Source: Chloroflexota bacterium
GTDB lineage: Bacteria; Chloroflexota; Limnocylindria; Limnocylindrales; CSP1-4
Assembly: GCA_021786265.1 (NCBI GenBank)
Contig: JAJYNP010000348.1
Coordinates: 1 to 59,820 of the forward strand
Direction: 5' to 3'
Length of the DNA: 59,820 bases
Shown here: positions 34,472-43,353 of the stretch, in pieces
Layout: each line of letters begins with the position of its first letter
Position numbering within the stretch: the stretch's first letter is position 1
Program-made: the position numbers and the translations under genes
Notes under the pieces: generated by a model
Told to the model about the DNA's origin: nothing
Database searches by the model: none
Seen by the model: only the letters and a program-made list of their open reading frames with translations

Positions 34472-35449
34472 ATGGATCCTCGGCTGATCACCGCCGTGAT
34501 CGTCGTGGTCGGCGTCCCCGCGGTCCTGGTCGGGTACATCGTGGCCACCGAGCAGGTTCTCCGGATCCTCCCGGAACGAGGGCGGCCACGCGTCCGTCCC
34601 TGGCTCTGGCTGGCGCCGGCGCTGGCGTTCCTGTTCGCGTTCCTGATCTACCCGACGATCGGCACCGCCATCCGCAGCCTGCAGGACACGGCGGGCACGA
34701 GCTGGGTCGGCCTCGACAACTACGCGTGGTTCTTCGGTGACAGTGGCACGCTGAGCGCGCTGAAGAACAACCTGATCTGGGTCGTCCTGCTGACGGCGCT
34801 CACCGTCGGGTTCGGGCTGCTGATCGCCGTCCTGGTCGACCGGGTCCGCTACGAGTCGGTCGCGAAGTCGGTGATCTTTCTGCCGCTCGCCATCAGCGCC
34901 ACCGCTGCCAGCGTGATCTGGCTCTTCATGTTCGCGTACCGGACGCCGCCGACGCCCCAGAACGGCACCCTCAACGCGGTGCTGACTCCGATCGGGGTCG
35001 GGCCCCTCCCGTTCCTCACCATCAGCAACTTCAGTTTCAACACGATCCTGCTCGTCGTCGTGATGGCCTGGATGTGGACCGGCTTCTGCATGGTCATCAT
35101 CTCGGCCGCGCTCAAGGGGATCAACCCGGAGCTGCTGGAGGCTGCCCGGGTCGACGGCGCGAACGAGTGGCAGGTGTTCCGGCGCATCACCTTCCCGCTG
35201 CTGGCGCCGACGCTGGCCGTCGTCTCGACCACGATCATCATCACCGCCCTGAAGGCGTTCGACATCGTGTACGTCATGACGAACGGCAACTTCGACACGC
35301 AGGTGATCGCCAACGCGATGTACCAGGAGATGTTCCTGTTCGGCGATTTCGGCCGTGGGAGCGCGATCGCCATCGTGCTGATGCTCGCGATCATCCCCGT
35401 CATGGCGTTCAACATCCGCCGCTTCCAGGCGCAGGAGGCCATCCGATGA
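34472..35449 (+). CDS. Sugar ABC transporter permease (MalF-like)
   Basis: Protein of 325 residues with about seven membrane segments. An extra N-terminal segment (about residues 5-27) precedes the MalF-like core. The EAA loop that contacts the ATPase reads ELLEAARVDGANEWQVFRRI, with the usual E-A-A-x-x-D-G-A followed by F-x-x-I. The ATG at 34472 has GGAGG 8 bases upstream. It lies 70 bases after the binding protein and its stop overlaps the second permease (ATGA). Confidence 0.94.
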   Translation: MDPRLITAVIVVVGVPAVLVGYIVATEQVLRILPERGRPRVRPWLWLAPALAFLFAFLIYPTIGTAIRSLQDTAGTSWVGLDNYAWFFGDSGTLSALKNNLIWVVLLTALTVGFGLLIAVLVDRVRYESVAKSVIFLPLAISATAASVIWLFMFAYRTPPTPQNGTLNAVLTPIGVGPLPFLTISNFSFNTILLVVVMAWMWTGFCMVIISAALKGINPELLEAARVDGANEWQVFRRITFPLLAPTLAVVSTTIIITALKAFDIVYVMTNGNFDTQVIANAMYQEMFLFGDFGRGSAIAIVLMLAIIPVMAFNIRRFQAQEAIR

Positions 35450-36366
35450 CCAGCGTGGCCGCCTCGCGCACCGCGGCGGGCGCAGTCTCGGGAGGGTGGC
35501 GCCAGCGCCTGGGGCATCTGCCGACCCACATCGTCGTCATCTTCCTGATGATCGTCTGGCTGATCCCGACGATCGGCCTCTTCATCAACTCGTTCCGGTC
35601 TTCCCAGGCCGTCCAGTCGACCGGTTGGTGGAACATCATCTTCCAGCCGTCCCAGCTGACGCTCGAGAACTACCGGTACGTGCTCGGACAGAGCAACATC
35701 TGGCCCGGTTTCATCAACAGCCTCTTCATCTCGATCCCGGCCACGGTCATCCCGATCTTCGTGGCCGCGTTCGCCGCCTACGCGTTCGCGTGGATGCACT
35801 TCCCCGGTCGCAACGTCCTGTTCGTCGCGGTCGTCGGACTCCTGGTGGTGCCGCTGCAGACCACGTTCATTCCGGTCCTGGAGATGTTCGCGGCCGTCCA
35901 CGTGCACCTCGGACCGATCCAGATCGACAGCCTCAACGGCCAGTTCCTGGCCGTCTGGCTGGCGCACACCGGGTACGGCCTGCCGTTCGCGATCTACTTG
36001 CTGCGCAACTTCATGGGCGAGCTGCCGCGGGAGGTCTTCGAGTCCGCGTACATCGACGGTGCCAGTCCCGTCACCGCGTTCTTCAGCCTCGCCCTGCCCA
36101 TGAGCGTGCCGGCGATCGCCGCGCTGGCGATCTTCCAGTTCCTCTTCGTGTGGAACGACCTGCTGGTCGCGCTGATCTACATCGGCACCAACGTCCAGAA
36201 CCAGCCGCTCACCCTCGTCGTGGCCAACCTGGTCAACTCGTACGGTAGCGGGTGGTGGTACCTGGCCGCCGCGGCGTTCATCTCGACCGCGTTGCCGCTG
36301 GCCGTGTTCTTCGCACTGCAGCGCTACTTCGTGCGCGGCATCGTGGGCGGCTCCGTCAAGGGATAG
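35446..36366 (+). CDS. Sugar ABC transporter permease (MalG-like)
   Basis: Protein of 306 residues with six membrane segments. The EAA loop reads EVFESAYIDGASPVTAFF, giving E-S-A-x-x-D-G-A, and the fold shows the MalG-type end AVFFALQRYFVRGIVGGSVKG. The ATG overlaps the MalF-like stop by 4 bases. No ATP-binding subunit is encoded beside it; the pair probably uses a shared MsmK/MalK-type ATPase from elsewhere on the chromosome. Confidence 0.94.
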   Translation: MTSVAASRTAAGAVSGGWRQRLGHLPTHIVVIFLMIVWLIPTIGLFINSFRSSQAVQSTGWWNIIFQPSQLTLENYRYVLGQSNIWPGFINSLFISIPATVIPIFVAAFAAYAFAWMHFPGRNVLFVAVVGLLVVPLQTTFIPVLEMFAAVHVHLGPIQIDSLNGQFLAVWLAHTGYGLPFAIYLLRNFMGELPREVFESAYIDGASPVTAFFSLALPMSVPAIAALAIFQFLFVWNDLLVALIYIGTNVQNQPLTLVVANLVNSYGSGWWYLAAAAFISTALPLAVFFALQRYFVRGIVGGSVKG

Positions 36367-36462
36367 GCGATCGCGGGCGTCCCGACCGGCCGGGGCGATC
36401 CGGGCGGGACCGGGCCACCTGGCACCTCCCACCGGGCGGGCCCATCCTCCCATACTGGGCCC

Positions 36463-37302
36463 ATGGACGCCGCGGGATACCCGGGCGCAGAGGATCGCAT
36501 CCGGCTCTGCGCCGGCGATGCATGCGCGACCGTCGCGCCGCGGGCCGGCGGACGCCTGGCATCGCTCGTGGTGGCGGGCCACGAGCTGCTCGTGACGTCC
36601 TCCGACAGCGTGTACGGCTGGGGCGCCTTCCCGATGGTGCCCTACGCCGGCCGGATCCGGCACGGGGAATTGCGGTTCCGGGGCAGGACATGGGAGCTGC
36701 CCCGAACCATGCCGCCGCACGCCATCCACGGCACCCTGGCCGACGTGGCGTGGCAGGTGGCGGGTACGCCGACCGCCGACCGCGCCGTCCTGGCGGCGCT
36801 GCTGCGCGCGCCGTGGCCGTTCCGCGGCCGCGCCACGCAGCGCTTCCGACTCGAGCCGACCGCGCTGCACATCGCCCTGGAGATCAGCGCCGAGGAGCCG
36901 ATGCCGGCCTGGGTCGGCTGGCACCCGTGGTTCCGGCGCCACGTCGAGGGCGCGACGGGCGAGCTCGAGCTGGCCATCGCGCCGGGCCGCATGTACGCCC
37001 GCGACGGGGAGGGCATCCCGACCGGGGCGACGATCCGGCCCACCTCCCGGCCCTGGGACGACGCGTTCGCGGACCTGCCGTCGGCGCCACGGCTGCGCTG
37101 GCCCGGCCTGCTCCAGCTGGACGTGGAGTCCGCGTGTCGCTACTGGGTCATCTACGACGAGCAGCCGCACGGGATCTGCGTCGAGCCCCAGACCGCCCCG
37201 CCCGACGCGGCGAACTGGATGCCCGAGGAGGCGGTCCTGGTCGAACCGGGACGTCCGCTGGTCACAACGATGACGCTGCGCTGGCGGCCGGACGGAGGCT
37301 GA
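36463..37302 (+). CDS. Aldose 1-epimerase family protein
   Basis: Protein of 279 residues of the galactose mutarotase-like fold. Motifs are FPMVPYAGRIRHGEL, MPPHAIHGTLAD (catalytic-type His), WVGWHPWFRR (second His) and ICVEPQTAPPDAAN with the catalytic Glu. Epimerases convert the alpha and beta forms of free sugars. It lies 96 bases after the sugar permeases on the same strand, so it may mutarotate glucose released from the imported sugar. The ATG has no strong ribosome binding site. Confidence 0.88.
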   Translation: MDAAGYPGAEDRIRLCAGDACATVAPRAGGRLASLVVAGHELLVTSSDSVYGWGAFPMVPYAGRIRHGELRFRGRTWELPRTMPPHAIHGTLADVAWQVAGTPTADRAVLAALLRAPWPFRGRATQRFRLEPTALHIALEISAEEPMPAWVGWHPWFRRHVEGATGELELAIAPGRMYARDGEGIPTGATIRPTSRPWDDAFADLPSAPRLRWPGLLQLDVESACRYWVIYDEQPHGICVEPQTAPPDAANWMPEEAVLVEPGRPLVTTMTLRWRPDGG

Positions 37303-37332
37303 GCGCGCGGCACGGAGTCGCCTGCCCCGCCC

Positions 37333-37998
37333 TCAGCCGGCGTGGCCGGGTCCCTCGCTTCGCGGCGGCCCGGCCCAGGTCGCGACCCAGCCGCGCGCCG
37401 GCAGATCCCACGGCCCGGCCAGGTCCTCCGGCCGGTCCACGTCCTGCAGGCTCTCGCCGCCCGGATCGACTGCGCGCCAGTCGAGTTCGGCCAGCGGCGC
37501 CACCCGCAGCGCCTCGAGCAGCCCGAGCACGGACCCATGCGGCGCGATCGCGGCGTCGCGGAGGGCCGCGACCCGGATGGCACAGGGAAGCGGCTGCAGG
37601 ATCCCGTAAAGGATCGGCGCGGCCGCCCCCCGCTCGTCGGTCCGCAGGCGATCCAGCAACGCCTGGAGGAACGCGGGCCTGAGCCACGGCATGTCGGCGC
37701 CCACGACCAGCGCCAGCGGGTGTGACGCGGCCTGGACCCCGGCGAAGATCCCGGCCCGGGGGCCTGGGAACGCCTCGCTGTCGTGGACCACGCGGACCCC
37801 GGGCGAGCGCGCGTCGATCACCGGCGCCTGGCCCTGGCCGGCCACCACGACCAGCTCGTCGCAGACCGCCTCCAGCGCGTCCGCCGCGCGCTGGATCAGC
37901 GTCCGTCCCTCGAGCGCCGCGGCGAGCTTGTCGGAGCCGAAGCGCGAGGCAGCCCCGCCTGCCAGGACGATCCCGGTGGTTCCCCCTTCGCGTCTCAC
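37333..37998 (-). CDS. MobA-like nucleotidyltransferase (molybdenum cofactor guanylyltransferase)
   Basis: Protein of 221 residues with the MobA signature IVLAGGAASRFGSDKLAAAL at the N-terminus, then VVHDSEAFPGPRAGIFAGV and the metal-binding ALVVGADMPWLRPAFL. MobA-type enzymes attach GMP or CMP to molybdopterin. The C-terminal part DWRAVDPGGESLQDVDRPEDL also fits MobA. The start is GTG at 37998, directly behind a GC-rich tandem repeat. No molybdenum enzyme lies in the window. Confidence 0.85.
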   Translation of the reverse strand: MRREGGTTGIVLAGGAASRFGSDKLAAALEGRTLIQRAADALEAVCDELVVVAGQGQAPVIDARSPGVRVVHDSEAFPGPRAGIFAGVQAASHPLALVVGADMPWLRPAFLQALLDRLRTDERGAAAPILYGILQPLPCAIRVAALRDAAIAPHGSVLGLLEALRVAPLAELDWRAVDPGGESLQDVDRPEDLAGPWDLPARGWVATWAGPPRSEGPGHAG

Positions 37999-38000
37999 CC

Positions 38001-38071
38001 GCAGAGCGTACCGGGCCGCGCCGGGCCGCGCCGGGCCGCGCAGAGCGTACCGGGCCGCGCCGGGCCGCGCT
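38001..38071. repeat. GC-rich tandem repeat upstream of mobA
   Basis: A unit beginning GCAGAGCGTACCGGGCCGCG occurs twice with a period of 39 bases (starting 38001 and 38040). Inside each copy CCGGGCCGCG is itself repeated two or three times. It fills the space between mobA and the end of the Memo-like gene. It may form stacked hairpins in the RNA or simply be slippage expansion. Confidence 0.75.
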
Positions 38072-38079
38072 GGGACCGG

Positions 38080-38961
38080 CTACGCGAACGCGATCGCCGC
38101 GTACCCCACGGTCCGGCCCGGATCGCCGCCAGGGACGTCGGCCGACGTCCCTGAGGCGAGCAGCTCGCCTGGCCCGAGCCCCATCGCCCGGAACGCCGCG
38201 AGCGAGAACAGGACGGGTTCGATCCCGCACATGCCACAGGCGAGACCCGGGATCCTCGACCACCGGAGGTCTGCCTCGCGGCGTGCCAGCTCCTCGCCGT
38301 CGAGGGCGAGCAGCGGAGGCAGGAGCGTCCGGGTCACCGCCTCGGCCTCGGCCGCCGGGGGGTAGTGCGCGAAGTCCGAGCTGGCGGCGAGCGCGACGTC
38401 GACCCCGTTCTCCCGGACCTGCGCGAGGAGCCCGCCGAGCCGGGCGCCGGCCGCGAGGCAGGCCCGGGTCGACTCGAACGAGACGAGGATCGGCACGATC
38501 GAGGCCGCCGGGCAGACGCGGGAGATGAACGGCAGCTGCACCTCCAGCGAGTGCTCCCGCCGGTGGGCGGACGGCGACGCGGTGAAGGGATCGCCGAGCG
38601 CGAGGATCCGGCCCGCCAGCTCTCCGTCCACGGCCACGTCGCCGAGCGGTGTCCGCCACGCCCCGTCCGGCCAGAGCGCGGCGCCCGCGAGACCCGCGAC
38701 GTAGTGGTTCGTCCCGGCGAGCACGATGATGGCCGGGGGCTGGACGCGCAGGGTGGCCCACGCGGCCGCCGCGATGGGCCCGGAGTAGACAAGCCCGGCG
38801 TGGGGGACCACCAGCCCGACCGGACGCGGCCGTGCGCCGAGGGAGAGGTCGCTCGTGGCCGCGGCCTCGAGCTGCTCGTCCACCAGCGCTCGGAGCGTCC
38901 TGGGCGAGGCGGGATAGAACGTGCCGGCGTGGGCTGCGGGTCGGATCTCGACGGCGCTCAC
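38080..38961 (-). CDS. amrB: AmmeMemoRadiSam system protein B (Memo-like)
   Basis: Protein of 293 residues of the MEMO1 family. The marks are AHAGTFYPASPRTLRALVD, LVVPHAGLVYSGPIAAAAW with a metal-type His, VLAGTNHYVAGLAG, HSLEVQLPF and LAASSDFAHYPP. In eukaryotes Memo binds copper or iron and affects redox signalling; the bacterial role is unknown. The GTG start at 38961 lies one base after the radical SAM stop, with GGAGG upstream. The third system member (AMMECR1 domain) is not in this window. Confidence 0.9.
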   Translation of the reverse strand: MSAVEIRPAAHAGTFYPASPRTLRALVDEQLEAAATSDLSLGARPRPVGLVVPHAGLVYSGPIAAAAWATLRVQPPAIIVLAGTNHYVAGLAGAALWPDGAWRTPLGDVAVDGELAGRILALGDPFTASPSAHRREHSLEVQLPFISRVCPAASIVPILVSFESTRACLAAGARLGGLLAQVRENGVDVALAASSDFAHYPPAAEAEAVTRTLLPPLLALDGEELARREADLRWSRIPGLACGMCGIEPVLFSLAAFRAMGLGPGELLASGTSADVPGGDPGRTVGYAAIAFA

Positions 38962-38962
38962 G

Positions 38963-40177
38963 TCATGCCTCCGTGTCCAGGCCGATCCCGGCGAGCGTCG
39001 CGCCGCAGTCGGGGCACGCGCCGCCCCGCAGCGCCACACGGGCGATCCGGTAGCCACTGCGGCGGATCAGCACCCGCCCGCAGCCCGCGCACCGGGTGTC
39101 CGTGTCGTCCTCGCCCGGGACGTTGCCCACGTACACGTGCTGCAGGCCCGCCTGCCTGCCGATCTCCGCCGCCCGCCGGAGCGTTGCCACGGGCGTCACC
39201 GCCACGTCGGCCATCCGGTAGGCGGGGTAGAAGCGGCTCAGGTGCCAGGGCGTGGAGGGACCCAGTTCCCGCGCGATCCAGTCGGCCGCCTCCGCGAGCT
39301 CCGCGGGGTCGTCGTTCTCTCCCGGGATCACCAGGGTGGTGACCTCGACCCAGATCCCGAGCCGGCGCATCGCGACCAGCGTCTCCTTGACCGGCTCCAG
39401 GCGCGCTCCGCAGACCCGGCGATAGAAGCGGTCGTTGAACGCCTTCAGGTCGACGTTTGCGGCGTCCAGGACCGGAGCCAGCAGCTCCAGCGTCTCGGGC
39501 GTCTCGTACCCATTCGTGACGAAGACGTTCACGAGGCCCGCGGCACGGGCCAGCCGCGCGGTGTCGAGCGCGTACTCGAGGAAGATGGTCGGCTCCACGT
39601 AGGTGTAGGCGATCGAGCGGGCGCCGGCGGCCAGCGCCTCCCGGACGATCTGGTCGGGCGGGAGCGTTCGCGTCGGCAGCCGGAGTCCCTCGCGTGGCGC
39701 CTGGGAGATCTCCCAGTTCTGGCAGTAGCGGCAGTGGAAATTGCAGCCGACGGTGGAGATGGAGTAGGCGTCGGTCCCCGGGAGGACGTGGAAGAACGGC
39801 TTCTTCTCGATCGGCTCCACGTGGACCGCCACGGCCTCGCCGTAGACCAGGCTCACCAGCGTCCCGTTGCGGTTCTCCCGGACCTGGCAGATCCCCGACC
39901 GGCCCTCGCGGATCACGCAGCGGTGGGCGCACGCGTCGCAGCGGATCGTCTGTGCGCCGGTGTGCCCGGAGAGTCGCGCCAGCGGATCGTCGATGGGCGT
40001 CGCCAGGAGTGCCAGCGCGATTCCGCGACCCTGGAGCGCCGGATCCCGCGGCCGGCGCGGGTCGAGCGGTGCTCCGGGCTGCGCGCCCGGCACGGCAGGG
40101 GCGTTCGTGTAGGTGTCCTGGTCCTGCGCACGCAACGGCATGCGACGAGTATGAGCCGGAACGCACAGGGTGGACAT
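38963..40177 (-). CDS. amrS: AmmeMemoRadiSam system radical SAM enzyme
   Basis: Protein of 404 residues. The radical SAM cluster motif is VGCNFHCRYCQNWEISQ (C-x3-C-x2-C), with IAYTYVEPTIFLEYA, VTNGYETPETL and NVDLKAFNDRFYRRVCG typical of the pyruvate-formate-lyase-activating-like AmrS family. Two extra cysteine pairs are present: RCDACAHRCVI near residue 80 and a C-terminal zinc-ribbon CAGCG...CPDCG, which is less common. The product of the family is unknown. The first about 50 residues are Pro/Arg-rich, and the start could be the ATG about 12 codons in (MPLRAQDQ). The gene is immediately followed by the Memo-like partner. Confidence 0.9.
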   Translation of the reverse strand: MSTLCVPAHTRRMPLRAQDQDTYTNAPAVPGAQPGAPLDPRRPRDPALQGRGIALALLATPIDDPLARLSGHTGAQTIRCDACAHRCVIREGRSGICQVRENRNGTLVSLVYGEAVAVHVEPIEKKPFFHVLPGTDAYSISTVGCNFHCRYCQNWEISQAPREGLRLPTRTLPPDQIVREALAAGARSIAYTYVEPTIFLEYALDTARLARAAGLVNVFVTNGYETPETLELLAPVLDAANVDLKAFNDRFYRRVCGARLEPVKETLVAMRRLGIWVEVTTLVIPGENDDPAELAEAADWIARELGPSTPWHLSRFYPAYRMADVAVTPVATLRRAAEIGRQAGLQHVYVGNVPGEDDTDTRCAGCGRVLIRRSGYRIARVALRGGACPDCGATLAGIGLDTEA

Positions 40178-40217
40178 GGCCCACCGGACCGGCGCCCGAG
40201 GCCGTCCGGCCCGGCCT

Positions 40218-41042
40218 TCAGCCGAGGGCGAGGGCCGCGATCCCCGCCGCGACCGCAGCGGCGCCGGCCAGGCGCCGGGCCCCGACCTCCTCGTGCAGGA
40301 ACAGGCCTCCCATCGCCGCCGCCATCACCACGCTCGTCTCGCGGGCCGCGGCCACCGACGCTGCAGGTGCCAGGCCGAGCGCGGCCAGGACCAGCGAATA
40401 GGCCGCGAACATGCCCAGTCCGGCGGCCACGGTCGCGGGGCCGAGTTCGCGTCGAACCGCCTCGCGACCTCGGGCGGCCGCGATCGCGGCGCCGTACGCG
40501 AGTGCGGGCCACGCCATCACCAGCTCGTAGTAGGTCAGTGGCCCCGCGCGGGCCACGCCCGCCTTGTCGACGGTCGTGTAGCCGGCGATGCATCCCGCGA
40601 TGGCCAGGGTCAGCGCGAGGTCACCCGGCCGGGCGCCGCCGCGCAGCCCTCGAACGAGCACGACACCCGTCGCGACGAGCCCGACGCCGGCGAACTGTGC
40701 GGGCGAGTGGGGAGTGCCCAGCGCCAGCACGCCGATGGCCAGCACGATGACCGGCGCCAGGCCCCGCGCCAGCGGGTAGACCAGGCTCAGGTCCGCGCGT
40801 CGATACGCGGCCGCGAGCAGCGCGAGATACCCGAGCTCGAGCGCGCCGGACACCGCCGCGAACGGAAGGACCGCGGGCGACGCGTGCCAGGAGACCAGGA
40901 TCAGAGGGAGCGGCAGCGTGACGGACACGACCGCCGCGAGCGCGGTGGCGACCTGTGGGTCGCGGGAACGGGCGACCAGCAGGTTCCAGGTGGCGTGGAT
41001 CAACGCGGCGCAGAGTGCGAGGCCGAGCGCGAGGGGCGGCAT
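40218..41042 (-). CDS. EamA/DMT-family transporter
   Basis: Protein of 274 residues with about ten membrane segments in two repeated halves, the drug/metabolite transporter layout. The first half ends YRRADLSLVYPLARGLAPV and the second has ARETSVVMAAAMGGLFLHEE, each with the E-A-M-A-type membrane end P/E block typical of the family. Substrates include amino acids, nucleotide sugars and drugs; nothing here narrows it. It follows the thioredoxin gene by 24 bases. Confidence 0.88.
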   Translation of the reverse strand: MPPLALGLALCAALIHATWNLLVARSRDPQVATALAAVVSVTLPLPLILVSWHASPAVLPFAAVSGALELGYLALLAAAYRRADLSLVYPLARGLAPVIVLAIGVLALGTPHSPAQFAGVGLVATGVVLVRGLRGGARPGDLALTLAIAGCIAGYTTVDKAGVARAGPLTYYELVMAWPALAYGAAIAAARGREAVRRELGPATVAAGLGMFAAYSLVLAALGLAPAASVAAARETSVVMAAAMGGLFLHEEVGARRLAGAAAVAAGIAALALG

Positions 41043-41066
41043 GCGCTCGTCCCCGCATCCTCCGCC

Positions 41067-41564
41067 CTACTGGGTGCGCAGCAGGTGCGGGGTGAGGCGG
41101 ACCGCGAGCTGGGGCCTGGGCATGGCGCCCACGATGCGGTCCACGACGCGGCCGTTCCTGAGCACCACGAGGGTGGGGATGCTGAAGGCCTCGAACCGCC
41201 GTGCCAGGACCGGGTTCTCGTCGATGTCGACCTTGATCACCTTGAGGCGGCCGGCGTACTCGCGCGAGAGGTCCTCCAGGATCGGCGCGACGAAGCGACA
41301 CGGGCCGCACCAGGGGGCCCAGAGGTCCACCACGACGGCGACGGACGCGTCCGCCTCCACGTCGAAGGTGTCGTCGGTCGCGTGGATCAGCCACGGCAGC
41401 GTGGCCTTGCACGAGGCGCAGACGGGCACGCCGCGTGGGCTTGGGCGGATCCGGTTCCTGGTGCCGCACGCCGCACAGGTCAGGATGGAGACAGGCCCTC
41501 CGGCCGACTCCGTGCGGGCGTCGGGCCCGCCCACCGCCTCGGCACGCCGCCCGGCGTCGCTCAT
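41067..41564 (-). CDS. Thioredoxin 2-like protein with N-terminal zinc ribbon
   Basis: Protein of 165 residues. Residues about 30-55 have two C-x-x-C pairs (CAACG and CASCK), the zinc ribbon of TrxC-type thioredoxins. The thioredoxin fold follows with the active site DLWAPWCGPCRFVAP, the cis-Pro region FSIPTLVVLRNG and the usual KVIKVDIDENP. It reduces protein disulfides in the cytoplasm. The ATG overlaps the upstream protease stop by 4 bases (ATGA). Confidence 0.92.
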   Translation of the reverse strand: MSDAGRRAEAVGGPDARTESAGGPVSILTCAACGTRNRIRPSPRGVPVCASCKATLPWLIHATDDTFDVEADASVAVVVDLWAPWCGPCRFVAPILEDLSREYAGRLKVIKVDIDENPVLARRFEAFSIPTLVVLRNGRVVDRIVGAMPRPQLAVRLTPHLLRTQ

Positions 41565-42982
41565 GACGGTTTGGAGAGGATGGCCAGCGCCCGCAGCAGC
41601 TGCGTGTCGCCGCTCGCCGCAAGCTGGGCGGCCGTCATGTGCGCCACGTCGGAGGGCGCCAGCGGCGACGCGGTCGACGGGAGCGCGACGACGACGTCGG
41701 GCTGGATCCCCTTGTGCCAGATCTGGTGCCCCTTGGGGGTCAGCCACTCCGCCACGCCGATCCGCACTCTCGACCCGTCGCTCAGCTCGTAGGTCTCCAG
41801 CACCGTGCCAGTCCCGAACGTCTTCACCCCCACGATCGTGGCACGCCCGTTGTCCTGCAGCGCGCCCGCGAGGATCTCCGCCGCGCTGGCCGTCCCGTCG
41901 TCGACCAGTGCGACCATCGGGATGTCGGTGGCCACGCCGCCGGGCTGCGCCTTCGACGTGGTCTCCTGCCCGGACGCGTCCCGCTGGATGAACACGACCT
42001 TGCCGGCCGGCAGGAACTGGGAGGCCGCACCGACCGCCTCCGACACGTAGCCGCCCGGGTCTCCCCGGAGGTCGAGCACGATCGCCGTCGCGCCCGCCTG
42101 TTTCGCCGCCTTCAGCGTCGTGGCGAGCTGCGACGCCGCGTTCTGCGCGAACTGCTCGAGGCGGACGTCGGCGACGTGCGAGCCCGGCAGCATCGCCCAG
42201 GTCACGTTGGGCACGTTGATCGGGGCCCGGGTGACCGTCACCTCGCGGCTCGTGGTGGCTCCCGGATCCAGGACCCTGACCGTCACCTTGGATCCGGACG
42301 GGCCCCGCAGCGCGCTGGCCAGCGCGTCGAAGGAGTCGGCGGTCACGTCCTTCCCGTCAACGGCGAGGATGAGGTCGCCGGCCCGCAGCCCGGCCTTCTG
42401 CGCCGGGCTGCCGTCGAACACGGAGACGATCGCGGGCCCGGCCGTCTTGATGGAGATCTCCACGCCGATCCCCTGGTACTGCCCGGAGAGATCCGACGAG
42501 AGCGCGGCGTACTGCTGGGGCGTCAGAAAGTCGCTGTGCCCGGTGTCGCCGAGGGCCTGCACCAGGCCGCGGATCGCGCCGTACGTCAGCTGCGTGGGGT
42601 TCAGCGCGGACCGGTCGACGTAGTGCTGTTCGACCAGGTTCCACGCCTCGTACAGGAGGCCGATCTCGCTCCGGGCGTCGGCGGGCGGCGCCGCAGCGAG
42701 CGGATTGGTGCCGGGGCCGATCCCGGATCGCCCGTATCCGACGCCCGCGAGGAACCCCGCCGCGGCCACGATGGCGATGACCAGGAACGCAGCGGTGCCG
42801 CGAACGATCCGTCGCGCCCGCCCGGGCTCGACGGGACGCCACTCGGGTGGCTGTGTCTGCCAGCCCCACGCCGGCGGAGGCTGCACCGGGTCCAGGGGCG
42901 TGGGCGAATCGTCGTCGCTGGCCGGCCCGCCCGACACGGAGGCGACCTCGGCCCCGGATCGCGGTTCATCGAGTGGATACAT
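41561..42982 (-). CDS. S41 C-terminal processing peptidase (CtpA-like)
   Basis: Protein of 473 residues. A basic N-terminal region of about 60 residues is followed by a membrane anchor (about 61-84), a helical segment, a PDZ domain (about 165-250, with GIGVEI and GLRAGDLILAVDG), and a tail-specific protease core: LDLRGDPGGYV, catalytic Ser in DDGTASAAEILAGAL and Lys in GVKTFGTGTVLE. Such proteases cut C-termini of periplasmic or secreted proteins. The anchor puts the catalytic part outside the membrane. It heads a leftward gene run (thioredoxin, transporter, AmrS, AmrB, MobA). Confidence 0.93.
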   Translation of the reverse strand: MYPLDEPRSGAEVASVSGGPASDDDSPTPLDPVQPPPAWGWQTQPPEWRPVEPGRARRIVRGTAAFLVIAIVAAAGFLAGVGYGRSGIGPGTNPLAAAPPADARSEIGLLYEAWNLVEQHYVDRSALNPTQLTYGAIRGLVQALGDTGHSDFLTPQQYAALSSDLSGQYQGIGVEISIKTAGPAIVSVFDGSPAQKAGLRAGDLILAVDGKDVTADSFDALASALRGPSGSKVTVRVLDPGATTSREVTVTRAPINVPNVTWAMLPGSHVADVRLEQFAQNAASQLATTLKAAKQAGATAIVLDLRGDPGGYVSEAVGAASQFLPAGKVVFIQRDASGQETTSKAQPGGVATDIPMVALVDDGTASAAEILAGALQDNGRATIVGVKTFGTGTVLETYELSDGSRVRIGVAEWLTPKGHQIWHKGIQPDVVVALPSTASPLAPSDVAHMTAAQLAASGDTQLLRALAILSKPS

Positions 42983-43047
42983 GCGCGTTCAGCCTAGCAC
43001 CGGCGAGGGCCGTACCCGGCCGGCGACGGCCCCGGGTGCCGGCGCGT

Positions 43048-43353
43048 TCAGCCGACCTGGCGCTCGGACGGTGCCGGCTGGGCTGCCACCTGCGCAGCCG
43101 GGGCAGTCGCGGGGCCGGTCCCGGACGGCGCACCGGCCGAGGGCACGGGGTCCGCGGCGGGGGCCGGTGCCGTCGCGCCGACAACCACCGCCGATCTGGC
43201 CACCGTGGTCTCGTCGCGCCCGTTTGCGGCGTCCTGGAAGCTGCGGATGGCCTTGCCGATCGCCGCGCCGGTCTCCGGCAGCTTGCCGGGACCCAGCACG
43301 ATCAGCGCGATGCCGAGCACCAGGAGCAGATGCCAGGGTGATAGGGCGCCCAC
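43048..43353 (-). CDS. tatA: Twin-arginine translocase subunit TatA
   Basis: Protein of 101 residues. The N-terminal membrane helix WHLLLVLGIALIVLGPGKLP is followed by the amphipathic helix TGAAIGKAIRSFQDA, the TatA/E pattern with conserved G-P-x-K-L-P and G-x-x-I/L-G-K. An Ala/Pro-rich tail of about 60 residues follows, longer and less charged than usual. TatA forms the pore for folded proteins; TatC is not here. The GTG at 43353 follows GGAGGAAC. Confidence 0.9.
   Translation of the reverse strand: MGALSPWHLLLVLGIALIVLGPGKLPETGAAIGKAIRSFQDAANGRDETTVARSAVVVGATAPAPAADPVPSAGAPSGTGPATAPAAQVAAQPAPSERQVG

Noticed and set aside
34849..37170. A 773-codon minus-strand frame over the sugar permeases and epimerase
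   Set aside because: It is antisense to well-supported genes and is His/Arg/Asp-rich noise.
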